Shown: positions 15,510 to 24,752 of the stretch, piece by piece
Position numbering within the stretch: the first letter of the stretch is position 1
Layout: each line of letters opens with the position of its first letter
Source: M3007 sp964550795
Lineage (GTDB): Bacteria > Bacteroidota > Bacteroidia > Chitinophagales > Saprospiraceae
Length of the DNA: 64,000 nucleotides
Reading direction: 5' to 3'
Assembly (NCBI GenBank): GCA_964550795.1
Contig: CAZKBH010000005.1
Span: 62,001-126,000, forward strand
Notes under the pieces: model-generated
Databases searched by the model: none
Told to the model about the DNA's origin: nothing
The model's input: only the letters and a program-made list of their open reading frames with translations
Program-made: the position numbers and the translations under genes

Positions 15510-18500
15510 TTAGTTTTTCACAAACTTCGCTTTGCCCACCAAGGCTCCAGAGCGGTCAAAGCCGTTGAGCAAATACATGCCTGGAGGGAAGAGGGATACA
15601 TTCAAATCCGTAACCGAATCACCTGAAGTGTTGGCAACGGCTACACGGCGACCATATAGATCGAATACCTCCAAACGAGCCACTCTGTCCATGTTTTCTA
15701 CCATAAGCCACTCGGAAGTTGGGTTTGGCGAAACACGCATTGGAACAACATCGGCGGGGCTGAAGGTTGCCACAGAAAGGCAGTTGCCTTCACCAATCAC
15801 AATATCGTCGAAGTAAGAAGTCACGTCTGTGCCGGTTGCATCAATCGTAAGGTCAAAAAACAGCGTCAGACGCTTGTATTCAGCGTTATCCGGTGCAGCA
15901 GAAAAATCGAAAGTCAACTCTTCCCACTGGTTAATTACGGTATTAGCGATTGGAATTTCAATAGCAGGTGCACCCGTAGCGGAACCTTCCAGTTTCACTG
16001 CAAAATTACCGATGTGATCCATGTGCACTTTTGCACGAACGGTGCGAACGCCTTTAAAATCAATTGGAGATTCCAAATCAGGGGAGGAGAACATGCCTGC
16101 AAATGGCAGGGCATCACCGGCTTTCACAAATTTACCCACCTTGCTGCTGGTGTTGATTCCCGATGCATTCGGATTGTCAATCACCTCAAACTGATATCCG
16201 GCAGCTTCAAGGGCGCCATTGGCGAAGTACTTGAAGTTCAGGGTGGTTGGCGCAGTTTCGTGATCCACAATACAGCCACTGTACGCAGCACGCGCCCAAC
16301 GGATATTGTCTATGAAATAGGTGCCACCGCCTGTTTGGCTGAGTACATTGGCAAAAATGATCAACTTATTGTGCAGCGTACCTTCCGAACCACTGAAGTC
16401 AATCGTGAATTTGTGCCAGCGATTTCCGAGCGGAATGGTGTCAAAAATCTCTACCCCCGGGCCATTGCCTTCCAATTTGAATAAGAACGGAACGTTGTCA
16501 AACGGTGCCCAAACTTGCACAGACAATTGGTTGTACAAGCTCAAGTCTGGAGGCGTTGGGAATTCAAAACCAATACCGGCAAATTCAGTACCGGCACCTG
16601 CCGGGTCGGTGTATTCACCAACGCGGAGTGAACCGTTTTCTGGCGCGAGATGTGGGTTATTCACCACTTCAAGATCGCTGGCACCGTAGAAAATCTGGGT
16701 GTAGTTGCGCTGACATTCGAAATCATCCACAATGTTCAGCACTGGCACCACGCCCGCGCAGGGATCAATGGTAATCGCCGTCTGGATGAGGTTGTCATAA
16801 TACCAGATTTCGCCTGCAGCCGCAGTTCCAGCGTTAAAAATGATCCTAACTTCTTGGAAATCAGTGATTCCGCTGAATGCAGAAAGATCAAAGCTGAGGG
16901 TTTCCCACACGCCTGGTGTCGTAATTTCGGCCTCTGCTTCCCGGTTGCCCTGGGTTGGTGAGTTGAGGATGAACGTTACGGTTCCGCCCGCCGCTGGGCT
17001 AAGCACGTCAAGGTTGAATTGTGGGTAAAGCGACAGATCAAAATTGTTCAAGGAAATCCCCTGCAAGGTTGAAAACGCCGAAGACCCTTTGGTGTAGCAA
17101 CCCACCAATGTGGAGGTATTCACACCACCTGGATTTGGATTGGCCACCGGCCCGAGGAATATCCCGTGGATCGGCTCGATTTGATCCAACGGCTGCCAGC
17201 CAAGGCTGATCCCGTTCTGGAAATCTTCGAGCGGTGGCGCAGCGGGCGCTGCCGAAAGTTTAATATTGTCAATGTAATATACATCGCCGGGTTCACCGTT
17301 CACACCAGCGTTGAAGAACACCACAATCTTGTTGTGACCTAAGCCATTTTGTGCGCTGAAATCCACGGTGTAAGTCACCCGTTTGATCAATTCCGTCACT
17401 TGGGTTCCAATTTCAAAGGCTGGGTTCGGACCGCCTTCAATTTTGAGGAGCAAATTCCCGGCTTTGGGCGCCCAAACCTGTAAAGAAAACTGGTTGCGCA
17501 CCGAAAGATCAATCGGGTCCCCATAGGCAATGGTCAGGTTAGAAAATTCCGTACCAGCACCACTAGGATCGTCAAAACGGCCCACTTTGGTTGAATTATT
17601 ATCACCCGTAGGGGCAGGATTAGATACCACAGACAAGGCGCTCCAGTCTCCCGTATAGGCTGCATTGCGGTTGCACTCGAAATCATCAATGAAGTCCGGG
17701 TTTGCTACAACGCCCACACAGGCATCGGGCACTGCACAAATGTTGTCAAAATAATAGGTTTTGTCGTCGCCCGTAGCACCCGGATTGAACACAATCAAAA
17801 CTTTATTGATGGTGGTAAACGCCGCCGCGGCCGACATGTCGAAGCTCATCTCCTGCCAGGTACCGCCCACAGGGATGTACTTGGTTATTTCCAGGGCTTC
17901 GCCCGAACCTTCCAACTTAAACAGCACCTTGGTAGGATTTGGCGCCCACACATTGACTTTGAATTGATTGAACACGCTCAAATCAAATGCCGCCGGGAAC
18001 GTACCAAAAGCGAAGTTGAAATCCGCCGCAGGGTTGTTGGTAAAAGAACCGACCGTAGCCGAGTTATTCAGCGCATCCGCTCCAGGGTTTGCAATGGCGC
18101 CGTTGAAGGTGCCATTGAGCCCAATCCAGTTGGCAGAAGCCGCTGGCTCAAAGGTTTCGTGACAAATTTCAGCCTTTTCAGCCCGAATGTCATCGAAATA
18201 ATAGGTAGCACCATCGCCCAAAACGAATGGGTTAAAGGAAATCAGAATCGTTTTCAGATTCGTCAGACCCGCGCCGGAGGAAAGGTCGAAGGTGTATTCC
18301 ACCCATTGATTGGCTACCGTAATGTCCACAAACTTTTCCACTGCCGGGCCGCCGGGGCCTTCCAGTTTAAAAAGTGCCTGACAAGGCGCTGTTGGCGACC
18401 AGATTTTCATCTTAAACTGGTTTAACTCGCTGATGTCCAGGGTGTTTTGGAACGTATGCAGCGCAAAACAGAAGTCGAAAGTGCCGACATTCGTGTACGA

Positions 18501-18683
18501 ACCGACTGTTGCGCTGGTGTTCGCTCCCGTTGGATCCGGGTTCGGAATGGCACCGTCATAGATGCCGTTCAGGCCCACCCAATTCAGGTTTGCGCCACCT
18601 TCAAAGTCTTCGTAAGTAACCTGAGCATTCAAGCCCAAGGCACCGAATACCAGCAATAAGGCTGTGATAAAGAAATTTTTCAT
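15510..18683 (-). CDS. T9SS-secreted protein of six tandem beta-sandwich (CBM-like) modules
   Basis: 1057-residue surface or secreted protein. The ATG at 18683 gives a clean signal peptide (MKNFFITALLLVFGALG, cleaved after LNAQ). Six modules of about 150 residues follow (near 22-173, 174-325, 332-483, 488-638, 648-798, 805-965). Each has the same course: a (F/D)-x-D-FE start, NxSxxVGxF/Y, QF-x-(L/M)-x-VWAP, LFKLEG, a TFDLS/DFSG strand, and a final YYFDNI with the metal-type Asp-Asn pair. This pattern resembles jelly-roll carbohydrate-binding modules. The C terminus is a T9SS sorting domain (MRVSPNPTSEWLMVENM ... GMYLL). It lies between two GH144-like genes, so it probably serves as the surface glycan-binding protein of the locus. 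Binding is inferred from fold pattern and context, and no ligand residue can be named. Confidence 0.8.
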   Translation of the reverse strand: MKNFFITALLLVFGALGLNAQVTYEDFEGGANLNWVGLNGIYDGAIPNPDPTGANTSATVGSYTNVGTFDFCFALHTFQNTLDISELNQFKMKIWSPTAPCQALFKLEGPGGPAVEKFVDITVANQWVEYTFDLSSGAGLTNLKTILISFNPFVLGDGATYYFDDIRAEKAEICHETFEPAASANWIGLNGTFNGAIANPGADALNNSATVGSFTNNPAADFNFAFGTFPAAFDLSVFNQFKVNVWAPNPTKVLFKLEGSGEALEITKYIPVGGTWQEMSFDMSAAAAFTTINKVLIVFNPGATGDDKTYYFDNICAVPDACVGVVANPDFIDDFECNRNAAYTGDWSALSVVSNPAPTGDNNSTKVGRFDDPSGAGTEFSNLTIAYGDPIDLSVRNQFSLQVWAPKAGNLLLKIEGGPNPAFEIGTQVTELIKRVTYTVDFSAQNGLGHNKIVVFFNAGVNGEPGDVYYIDNIKLSAAPAAPPLEDFQNGISLGWQPLDQIEPIHGIFLGPVANPNPGGVNTSTLVGCYTKGSSAFSTLQGISLNNFDLSLYPQFNLDVLSPAAGGTVTFILNSPTQGNREAEAEITTPGVWETLSFDLSAFSGITDFQEVRIIFNAGTAAAGEIWYYDNLIQTAITIDPCAGVVPVLNIVDDFECQRNYTQIFYGASDLEVVNNPHLAPENGSLRVGEYTDPAGAGTEFAGIGFEFPTPPDLSLYNQLSVQVWAPFDNVPFLFKLEGNGPGVEIFDTIPLGNRWHKFTIDFSGSEGTLHNKLIIFANVLSQTGGGTYFIDNIRWARAAYSGCIVDHETAPTTLNFKYFANGALEAAGYQFEVIDNPNASGINTSSKVGKFVKAGDALPFAGMFSSPDLESPIDFKGVRTVRAKVHMDHIGNFAVKLEGSATGAPAIEIPIANTVINQWEELTFDFSAAPDNAEYKRLTLFFDLTIDATGTDVTSYFDDIVIGEGNCLSVATFSPADVVPMRVSPNPTSEWLMVENMDRVARLEVFDLYGRRVAVANTSGDSVTDLNVSLFPPGMYLLNGFDRSGALVGKAKFVKN

Positions 18684-18834
18684 AAGCACTTCTTTTAGAA
18701 TGGTTATGTGTGAAAATGAGTTAGTTTATACTGTGATTCTTTTGATTTTGATGATTTGAGTGAGGCAAAAGCCTGATTTTGAGATGACTATGATCCTACT
18801 GTGTTCAAAACCACGCCGTATTGGCTGTAATCGT

Positions 18835-20694
18835 TTATTCTGCTACCAATTGCAGCATCCGGACTCCGCCATTCCCGTTGGTTATTTCTACCCAACAAAC
18901 GCCTTTGGGCAGCCTCGAAATCGGAATATTTTCCTGAAAAACACCCGCCGAAAAACCCCGGTTTTTAAACAAAACTTGAAGCTCACGACCCTGTATATCC
19001 ACCATCCGAGCAGTCAATTTTTGAGCATTCAGGACCGAAAATTCGAGGTTTAATATCCCATTATTCGCTGAAACCGGGTTGGGAAACAACAACACATCAA
19101 AGCCGTTTTCTTCCGCAAAAACTTCCTCCGAAGGCGAACTATCTGCTTGAAAACCAATGGCTTCCAACGCAGACGCTATTTCCGGATTTTGCATAAAAAG
19201 ATCCCAAAAAAGTCCCGTTCTATGATTTTCTATCATGACCACAATAGGGCCTTGATCAATGGCTAAATAGGAAGGCGCAAACCAGTTTACTTCAAGGTTG
19301 AACGCATCGTAAAAGCCGTAAGGCCCCCACAAACGCTCGCCTTGTTCGCGGTAAAAATGACGCAGGGCGGCCATGCTTTCCTGCGGTGTATAAGGCATGT
19401 TGGACAGTGCCGCCGTGGGCGCAATGGTGCCGTCGTCGTTGGAGGGCCAAATATCCCGGGCAGAATAACCGTTGGGGCCGTCGCAGGCAGTCAACCCCCA
19501 ACATTCCGCCGAGTATCCCTCGTACTGTTTTGGATTGGCGATGGAATAAGCGTGCTGAATCAGCGCGTGATTGCGGTTTCGGACAAAATAATTGCAAAAA
19601 GCGTCCTTTCGGCCACGCGGATCAAATCCCAGATAGGAATAGTGCGCAAAAAACATTGGCCCGCCCCCAAACGGCCCGCAGAATACTTTGTACCCAAAAT
19701 GGCTGCTGTTGTTGGCGTAATTGGAGGAAGTCCAACCGGTTTGGTACAAACTTCCCGGCACAGGATGGGTAGGCGATGCTGCCGCGAGGAGGTACACAAT
19801 CTGCACCTCGTTAAAACCACGAAGCGGAAAATTCATCTGCCACCCGTAATTCGGCGACCAATGCCAGTATAGCACCGGGCCGTTGTCTTTCCGGTACCAA
19901 TCCCATTCAACATCCTCCCAAAGCCCGGTGATTACGTCGCGGAGCGCAGTTTCGAGGGGTGTGTTTTGATCAAAATAGGCGCGGACAGTGAGCAAACCCT
20001 GCATCAAAAATGCCGTTTCCACCAAATCTCCACCGTTGTCAAACTGGCTAAAAGGCACCACGTCTCCGTTTGTTCCATTCATCCAGTGAGGAAAAACGCC
20101 ATGGAAACGATCTGCATATTGCAAAAACGAGGCAATCTGAATCATTCGGTTCAGCGCAGCATCGCGGGTGATCCAGCCTCTTTCCACGCCGACTAGCATG
20201 GCCATTATCCCGAAACCAGACCCGCCCATGGTTACGAGGTTCGGATCGCCGTTTGAGCGCTCGCGGGCCAGGCCACTTACCGGGTGACCATAATCCCAAA
20301 AATAACGGAAGGTGGCGCGCTGGGTCATTTCCATCAAGGCATCGTCGCTCATGGCTTGGGTAGTCGCTTCCACTGTGGTGGATTGCGCGCCCTCAATCGG
20401 ACCTGCCACCGCTGCTATTCGGTATTGACGATTTACGTTTTGGCCTTCGTCGCCCGTCCAGTCGGTAGCGATGGGTTCTCTGCCCGCTTGTTTCAAAAAA
20501 CTGAAAGAAGCGCCGTTGTTGGTGGAGCGGTAAATTTTGTAACCCGTCACGTTTGGCTCGGAATTTGCCTCCCAAGTCAATTCAATATGCTGTTCATAAC
20601 CAAGTGCCTGCATTGCCGTGGGCACTGAAGGGGCTTGTGCCGCGCATATTGGAGCGGCCAGGAGTAGGAAAAATATGGTACGGATTTGGGTCAT
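18835..20694 (-). CDS. GH144-like glucanase with Fn3 domain and T9SS sorting domain
   Basis: 619-residue secreted glucanase. The ATG at 20694 gives a signal peptide (MTQIRTIFFLLLAAPICAAQ). A fibronectin type III domain follows (about 22-112; LTWEANSEPNVTGYKIYRS). Then comes the GH144 glycoamylase-like catalytic domain (about 118-520) with FGIMAMLVGVERGWIT, GFNEVQIVYLLAAASPTHP, DDGTIAPTAALSNMPYTP and DQGPIVVMIENHR. The last 80 residues are a T9SS sorting domain (LLFPNPVSANNGILNLEF). It aligns over the catalytic part with the GH144-esterase fusion, indicating an old duplication with different accessory domains. Characterised GH144 enzymes are endo-beta-1,2-glucanases, so this enzyme probably cuts long chains outside the cell before SusCD uptake. 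Confidence 0.86.
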   Translation of the reverse strand: MTQIRTIFFLLLAAPICAAQAPSVPTAMQALGYEQHIELTWEANSEPNVTGYKIYRSTNNGASFSFLKQAGREPIATDWTGDEGQNVNRQYRIAAVAGPIEGAQSTTVEATTQAMSDDALMEMTQRATFRYFWDYGHPVSGLARERSNGDPNLVTMGGSGFGIMAMLVGVERGWITRDAALNRMIQIASFLQYADRFHGVFPHWMNGTNGDVVPFSQFDNGGDLVETAFLMQGLLTVRAYFDQNTPLETALRDVITGLWEDVEWDWYRKDNGPVLYWHWSPNYGWQMNFPLRGFNEVQIVYLLAAASPTHPVPGSLYQTGWTSSNYANNSSHFGYKVFCGPFGGGPMFFAHYSYLGFDPRGRKDAFCNYFVRNRNHALIQHAYSIANPKQYEGYSAECWGLTACDGPNGYSARDIWPSNDDGTIAPTAALSNMPYTPQESMAALRHFYREQGERLWGPYGFYDAFNLEVNWFAPSYLAIDQGPIVVMIENHRTGLFWDLFMQNPEIASALEAIGFQADSSPSEEVFAEENGFDVLLFPNPVSANNGILNLEFSVLNAQKLTARMVDIQGRELQVLFKNRGFSAGVFQENIPISRLPKGVCWVEITNGNGGVRMLQLVAE

Positions 20695-20851
20695 CGTGCT
20701 GTTGAATAGGTGCGCGGTGTCTTTTCCGAATTCAGGGAATAATTGGGACACGCACATTTTTTACAGCATGAAATTAAGGCACAGCGGTGGTAAGCAAAGA
20801 AAAATACACCTCACCACTACTACGCCATGTCCAAAACTGGCCAAAACAGCA

Positions 20852-23572
20852 TTAAAAAGCCATGATAAACTCCGTCAGGTTCACTTCTTCGGGCAAATGC
20901 AATTTTTTGCGCAAGCGATATCGCTTGTTTTCGATGCCCCGAACGGAGATATTAAGCAGCGGGGCAATCTCTTTGGACGACAAATTCATCTTCAAATAGG
21001 CCGCCAAACGGAGGTCGCCAGGCGTGAGATCGGGGAATGCCAGCATGAGCCTTTTGAAAAAATCGTCGTGCACTCGGTTGAATGATTCCTCAAAAATTTC
21101 CCAGTCGTGGTCGCCTTCCAGGTGCGCATCAATTTCCCGAACAATCTTGCCCAGCGCGCGCGGCTCGTTTTTGGAGTCGAGCAGATTGTCTTTTAAACTT
21201 TGCAAGGCCTCGTTTTTTCGGATCAGGTTGAAGGCGGCGTTGGAAAGTTCACGGCTTTTGTTTTGCACTTCCAGCATCAAGATCTCCCGCTCCTTTTCTA
21301 CTTCCAATTGCTGGCGTTGACGTTCCAGTCGGCGACGGTTAAACATTTCCAACAACCAAATTAGTCCCAAAAAAATCAGGCCATAAAACCCAAATGCCCA
21401 CCCCGAACGATACCAGGGCGGCGCAATCCTGAATTCCACTACAGCCTCCTGCCCGCCCACCTCGCTGCGCACCCGGAAGCTGTATCGTCCGGCTGGCAGA
21501 TTGGTAAACTCCTTATACGACACGTATGTCCAAGGAGACCAAACCTTTGAGAAACCTTCTAAAAACCAGGAAAATCGAACAGAATGTTCGTAAAATGGCT
21601 GAGCAAACTGAAATTCGAGGGTGTTTTGCCGATACGCAAACCGCAAGTTTTTGCTTGGCAGAAACGACTGCCCGTCGGCAGTATGGATACGGATCACCTC
21701 CGTCGCAGGCGGCGTTTTTTGACTCTGGGAGGCTGCGGAAGAATCTTGATTGAGGAGTGCAAACCCATTTTCCAGGCAGAACAAATACTCGCCGCTGGAC
21801 AAAATTTCGACATTTTCAAAGGTTGGTACGAGCGCAAGGGGCACTTTTTGCATCCCTCCTTCGGGCCGAAAAAGCCAGAGACCACTGCCGTCCAGCGCAA
21901 AACGTTCGCCAGCTCGACCCGGGAGCCATTTTCTGGCCGGTAATGGTGCGTTTATGGGTTCAAACAGACTGCGGCCAGCCTCATTCCGCAGTCGAAACGC
22001 AGTTGGCAGCGCGTTGACCACCACCTGACTGTCGGGCAAAACACTAAGACTCAGTTGGAAATCCGTGGGCAATCCGTCCTGGCGCGTGAAGGTTTTGAAC
22101 TCCCGCACCTGCGTGAGATCCTCGCTCAATCGGAGCCGAAAAAGTCCCTTGTTGGGATGCGCACCCCAGAGATTGCCCGCTGCGTCGAACACGATTTTTT
22201 TCAAAGGCTCGCTGAATCCGCCCACACGGCCCGCAAATTCCCAAGCCCCGGCGGCAGACTTTTTAAACAACACTAAACCCGTGTATGTCGCCTGCAAAAT
22301 CACGCCGGGATGGCCCGGAACCCGCACGGCACACCAGCCTCCAGTGACCTCTGAAATTCGCCGCACCGCGTTTTCATGGAGCATGAATGTGCCGCTGTTG
22401 TGTCCACAAATCAATTGATTGTCAAATACTTTCAATTGCCAAACCTGTCCTTGTGAACCTTCTACCAATGAAAAATCAGCGGGAATGAGCGGCGAGGGGT
22501 ACGGGGTTTTGAACACGCCCTGATTGGTCCCGATATACAGTTGTCCGTTGTGCACGGCGGCAGCATAAACGGTCCCGATTTTGCCCGTCTGGTCGGTAAA
22601 AAAAGTAAGTGGAGAGTGTAGGGCAGCAAAATCGATGCCCCGGTCAAGGCCCAACCAGAGGTTGCCATTGCGGTCTTCGTGCATGGCCAGCACGGTATTG
22701 TTCTGGAGGCCATTTTCCCGATGCAAATGGGCGCGTAGCTGGCCGGAAGGGTGCAAAATGTAGGCTCCATCCAGGATTGTACCAATAGCCCAACCTCCGC
22801 CGCGAAGTGCTGTGGCCTTGTTGAGTTGTTTTTTGCGAAAAACGTCGTTGAGCGGGTTATCCCAAGGGGTACAACGGTCGTTTTGCAATTCAAACATACC
22901 ATCGCCGGAGGTTCCCGCCCAGATGCCGCCCCGTCCGTTGGGCACCAGAAATTGAACAATTTTATCTTTCAAAACCTCCGAACCCGGTAAGGCCCGGAAC
23001 GTATTGTCGGGTAGTAATTCGTAAAGGCCCCGCTCAATAACCGGCAGCACTACCCGATCGTTTACGAGCTGGGCAAACATGATGGCATTGGGTGGTTTTA
23101 TGGACGTAACTACCTGATAATCATATTTATATATCGTAGAAAAAGTTTGGAAAAGGACATAGTCCGGCAACACGAGGATATGCCAGATTTCCTCTTTCCC
23201 TAACTGCCCTTCGGCCAAATCTGCGCTCAAGGAAATGTATTGCAAGCGCCCGGAAGCATCTTTTACCCAAAAACCGAATTCTGCAAACCCGCCGCAGAAA
23301 ATTTGACCAGCAGGGCCGATTGCAACCGACCGGACCGCTTGTTTTTCGGGCAATTCATAATGCCGCCAGCGGGTGCCGTCGAATTCCAGCAGGGTGCCGT
23401 TGTTACCCGCATACACCCAGCCTTCGGGCGACTGCGCGAGCGACCAGTTTTGGTTTTGAGCATCATAGTGGTCAGGCTGGAAATTGCGCAATCGCGGCGC
23501 ACGCTGCGCCCAGGCATCAACTGCAAGCAGGCAAAAAAGCCCAAGGAGGATATTTTTGAGATGAATATGCAC
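20852..23572 (-). CDS. Propeller-YYY-LuxR transmembrane sensor-regulator of the polysaccharide locus
   Basis: 906-residue inner-membrane regulator that senses a periplasmic signal and binds DNA directly, without a kinase. It has a signal peptide, two-component-regulator propeller repeats over about 30-620 (LWLGLDRGIDF and VYAGNNGTLLEF types), a Y_Y_Y domain (about 655-718; FSWFLEGFSKVWSPW), one membrane helix (about 725-743), a coiled coil (about 744-800) and a C-terminal LuxR/GerE helix-turn-helix (about 844-906; LTPGDLRLAAYLKMNLSSKEIA). There is no histidine kinase, receiver or AraC domain, so it is not a classical hybrid two-component system. The start is a GTG at 23572; a TAGTTTTG box ends only about 5 nt upstream, so the mRNA may be leaderless. 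It also lies 9 bp after acpH. As the first gene of the locus it is the natural activator. Confidence 0.85.
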   Translation of the reverse strand: MHIHLKNILLGLFCLLAVDAWAQRAPRLRNFQPDHYDAQNQNWSLAQSPEGWVYAGNNGTLLEFDGTRWRHYELPEKQAVRSVAIGPAGQIFCGGFAEFGFWVKDASGRLQYISLSADLAEGQLGKEEIWHILVLPDYVLFQTFSTIYKYDYQVVTSIKPPNAIMFAQLVNDRVVLPVIERGLYELLPDNTFRALPGSEVLKDKIVQFLVPNGRGGIWAGTSGDGMFELQNDRCTPWDNPLNDVFRKKQLNKATALRGGGWAIGTILDGAYILHPSGQLRAHLHRENGLQNNTVLAMHEDRNGNLWLGLDRGIDFAALHSPLTFFTDQTGKIGTVYAAAVHNGQLYIGTNQGVFKTPYPSPLIPADFSLVEGSQGQVWQLKVFDNQLICGHNSGTFMLHENAVRRISEVTGGWCAVRVPGHPGVILQATYTGLVLFKKSAAGAWEFAGRVGGFSEPLKKIVFDAAGNLWGAHPNKGLFRLRLSEDLTQVREFKTFTRQDGLPTDFQLSLSVLPDSQVVVNALPTAFRLRNEAGRSLFEPINAPLPARKWLPGRAGERFALDGSGLWLFRPEGGMQKVPLALVPTFENVEILSSGEYLFCLENGFALLNQDSSAASQSQKTPPATEVIRIHTADGQSFLPSKNLRFAYRQNTLEFQFAQPFYEHSVRFSWFLEGFSKVWSPWTYVSYKEFTNLPAGRYSFRVRSEVGGQEAVVEFRIAPPWYRSGWAFGFYGLIFLGLIWLLEMFNRRRLERQRQQLEVEKEREILMLEVQNKSRELSNAAFNLIRKNEALQSLKDNLLDSKNEPRALGKIVREIDAHLEGDHDWEIFEESFNRVHDDFFKRLMLAFPDLTPGDLRLAAYLKMNLSSKEIAPLLNISVRGIENKRYRLRKKLHLPEEVNLTEFIMAF

Positions 23573-23581
23573 CGGGCAAAA

Positions 23582-24169
23582 CTACCTAATTTCAAGTAAG
23601 CGGTGTCGGGCCGCTTCCACGAGTTCTGGGAAAAACGCGTTAAAATCTGCCGAATACAGCTCAATTTCACGAAAAAAAGCATCGGCGAGGGCCTGTGCAT
23701 CGAATGGCCCGGGGATGCGTCGGCTGAATTGGTGGAGCACCCATTCCAGACCTTCGCGCTGCATGTACCCGTGCAGGAAGCGACCAGCGATCATTTTTGG
23801 GAGACGTTCCTGTAAAAAGGGCGGCATTTCCGCCGCGCGGTTTTGAAGTTGGGCGTAGGTTTTTTCGGCAAAAACCTCAAAAGGGATTTCGGAATGTTGT
23901 GCCCAATGAATGGCGAGCAGGTGATCGTACAAAATATCCACAAACGGCGGCGCATAACGCCCGGCAAAGGCTCGGATGCGCGCGACACTCAGGTCGGTCA
24001 ATGAATGATTGTCAGTGAAGGAATCAATGGTTCGGTGGAGCAAAATGCCCTTTTGGACTGGCTGGGGGTATTTTTCCCAATCGCGGCCTTTAACAAAATC
24101 GCCTATAAAATTGCCGAGGAGTACATCTTCGTCGCCGAAGGAAAGAAAGCAGTGTGCGAGGTGGTTCAT
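23582..24169 (-). CDS. acpH: ACP phosphodiesterase family protein (DUF479)
   Basis: 195-residue cytoplasmic protein of the acyl carrier protein phosphodiesterase family, which removes the 4'-phosphopantetheine arm from ACP and has a helical HD-like fold. The N terminus MNHLAHCFLSFGDEDVLLGNFIGDFVKG is the family signature (NxLAH, GN-x-IGDF-x-KG), followed by LHRTIDSFTDNH and FVDILYDHLLA, which supply the metal-binding His and Asp residues. The ATG at 24169 overlaps the TGA of the preceding Uma2 gene as ATGA, so translation is probably coupled. The gene ends 9 bp before the sensor-regulator, making a Uma2-Uma2-acpH-regulator cluster on one strand. There is no obvious functional link to the glucan locus. 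Confidence 0.85.
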   Translation of the reverse strand: MNHLAHCFLSFGDEDVLLGNFIGDFVKGRDWEKYPQPVQKGILLHRTIDSFTDNHSLTDLSVARIRAFAGRYAPPFVDILYDHLLAIHWAQHSEIPFEVFAEKTYAQLQNRAAEMPPFLQERLPKMIAGRFLHGYMQREGLEWVLHQFSRRIPGPFDAQALADAFFREIELYSADFNAFFPELVEAARHRLLEIR

Positions 24170-24735
24170 AAAAAACTGACTCCTTCGTACACGGCATCTA
24201 AGTTGAGTTCTACGCCCAGGGCTGGTACTGGAAATTTGCCGTCGGACATGAAATAGGTGTTTGCTTCCCACTCACCCTCAGGTGTTTTGTAGCGCACTTC
24301 TACCCATACTTTTTCGGAATCTACCAGGATATAGTTTTGCAGCGAGGCGATGTTTTTGTACCGGATAAATTTGTCTGCAGAATCTTCGATTCGGGAAGTC
24401 TTAGAGATGACTTCAAAAATCACAGTCGGATATTGTTTGATGTATTTGTTTGTCTGATCGCGAGGATCAGGAGCAATCATCACATCGGGATAAGTGTAGT
24501 CCTTTTGTGACGCAATTTGCACCTTTACACTTTCAGTATAGACCCGCAAATTTTTGATGAATTGTTTGAGGGCGTTTTTAATATTGAAACAGATTTCGTT
24601 GTGGTCGTCAGTTGTTCCGGGCATTGGGTAAAGTTGATTGTCAATAAATTCGTGTCGAATTTCCGAGCGTTCCTCGAATTCGACGTACTCCTCCACCGTC
24701 ATGAGGCGTGTGTCTGCCAGTGTGTATTCTTTCAT
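24166..24735 (-). CDS. Uma2-family putative endonuclease (DUF820), copy 2
   Basis: 189-residue Uma2 protein. The start MKEYTLADTRLMTVEEYVEF matches that of copy 3 almost residue for residue, which fixes the ATG at 24735. The PD-(D/E)xK core is visible in YTYPDVMIAPDP and VIFEVISKTSR. It lies 17 bp downstream of copy 3 and overlaps acpH by 4 bp, so the three form one transcription unit. The two tandem copies have diverged mainly in the middle (residues 50-75 and 95-110). Uma2 proteins are often found in multiple copies in cyanobacteria and Bacteroidota; their substrate is unknown. Confidence 0.85.
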   Translation of the reverse strand: MKEYTLADTRLMTVEEYVEFEERSEIRHEFIDNQLYPMPGTTDDHNEICFNIKNALKQFIKNLRVYTESVKVQIASQKDYTYPDVMIAPDPRDQTNKYIKQYPTVIFEVISKTSRIEDSADKFIRYKNIASLQNYILVDSEKVWVEVRYKTPEGEWEANTYFMSDGKFPVPALGVELNLDAVYEGVSFL

Positions 24736-24752
24736 GGGTTTAATTTTTTGTG

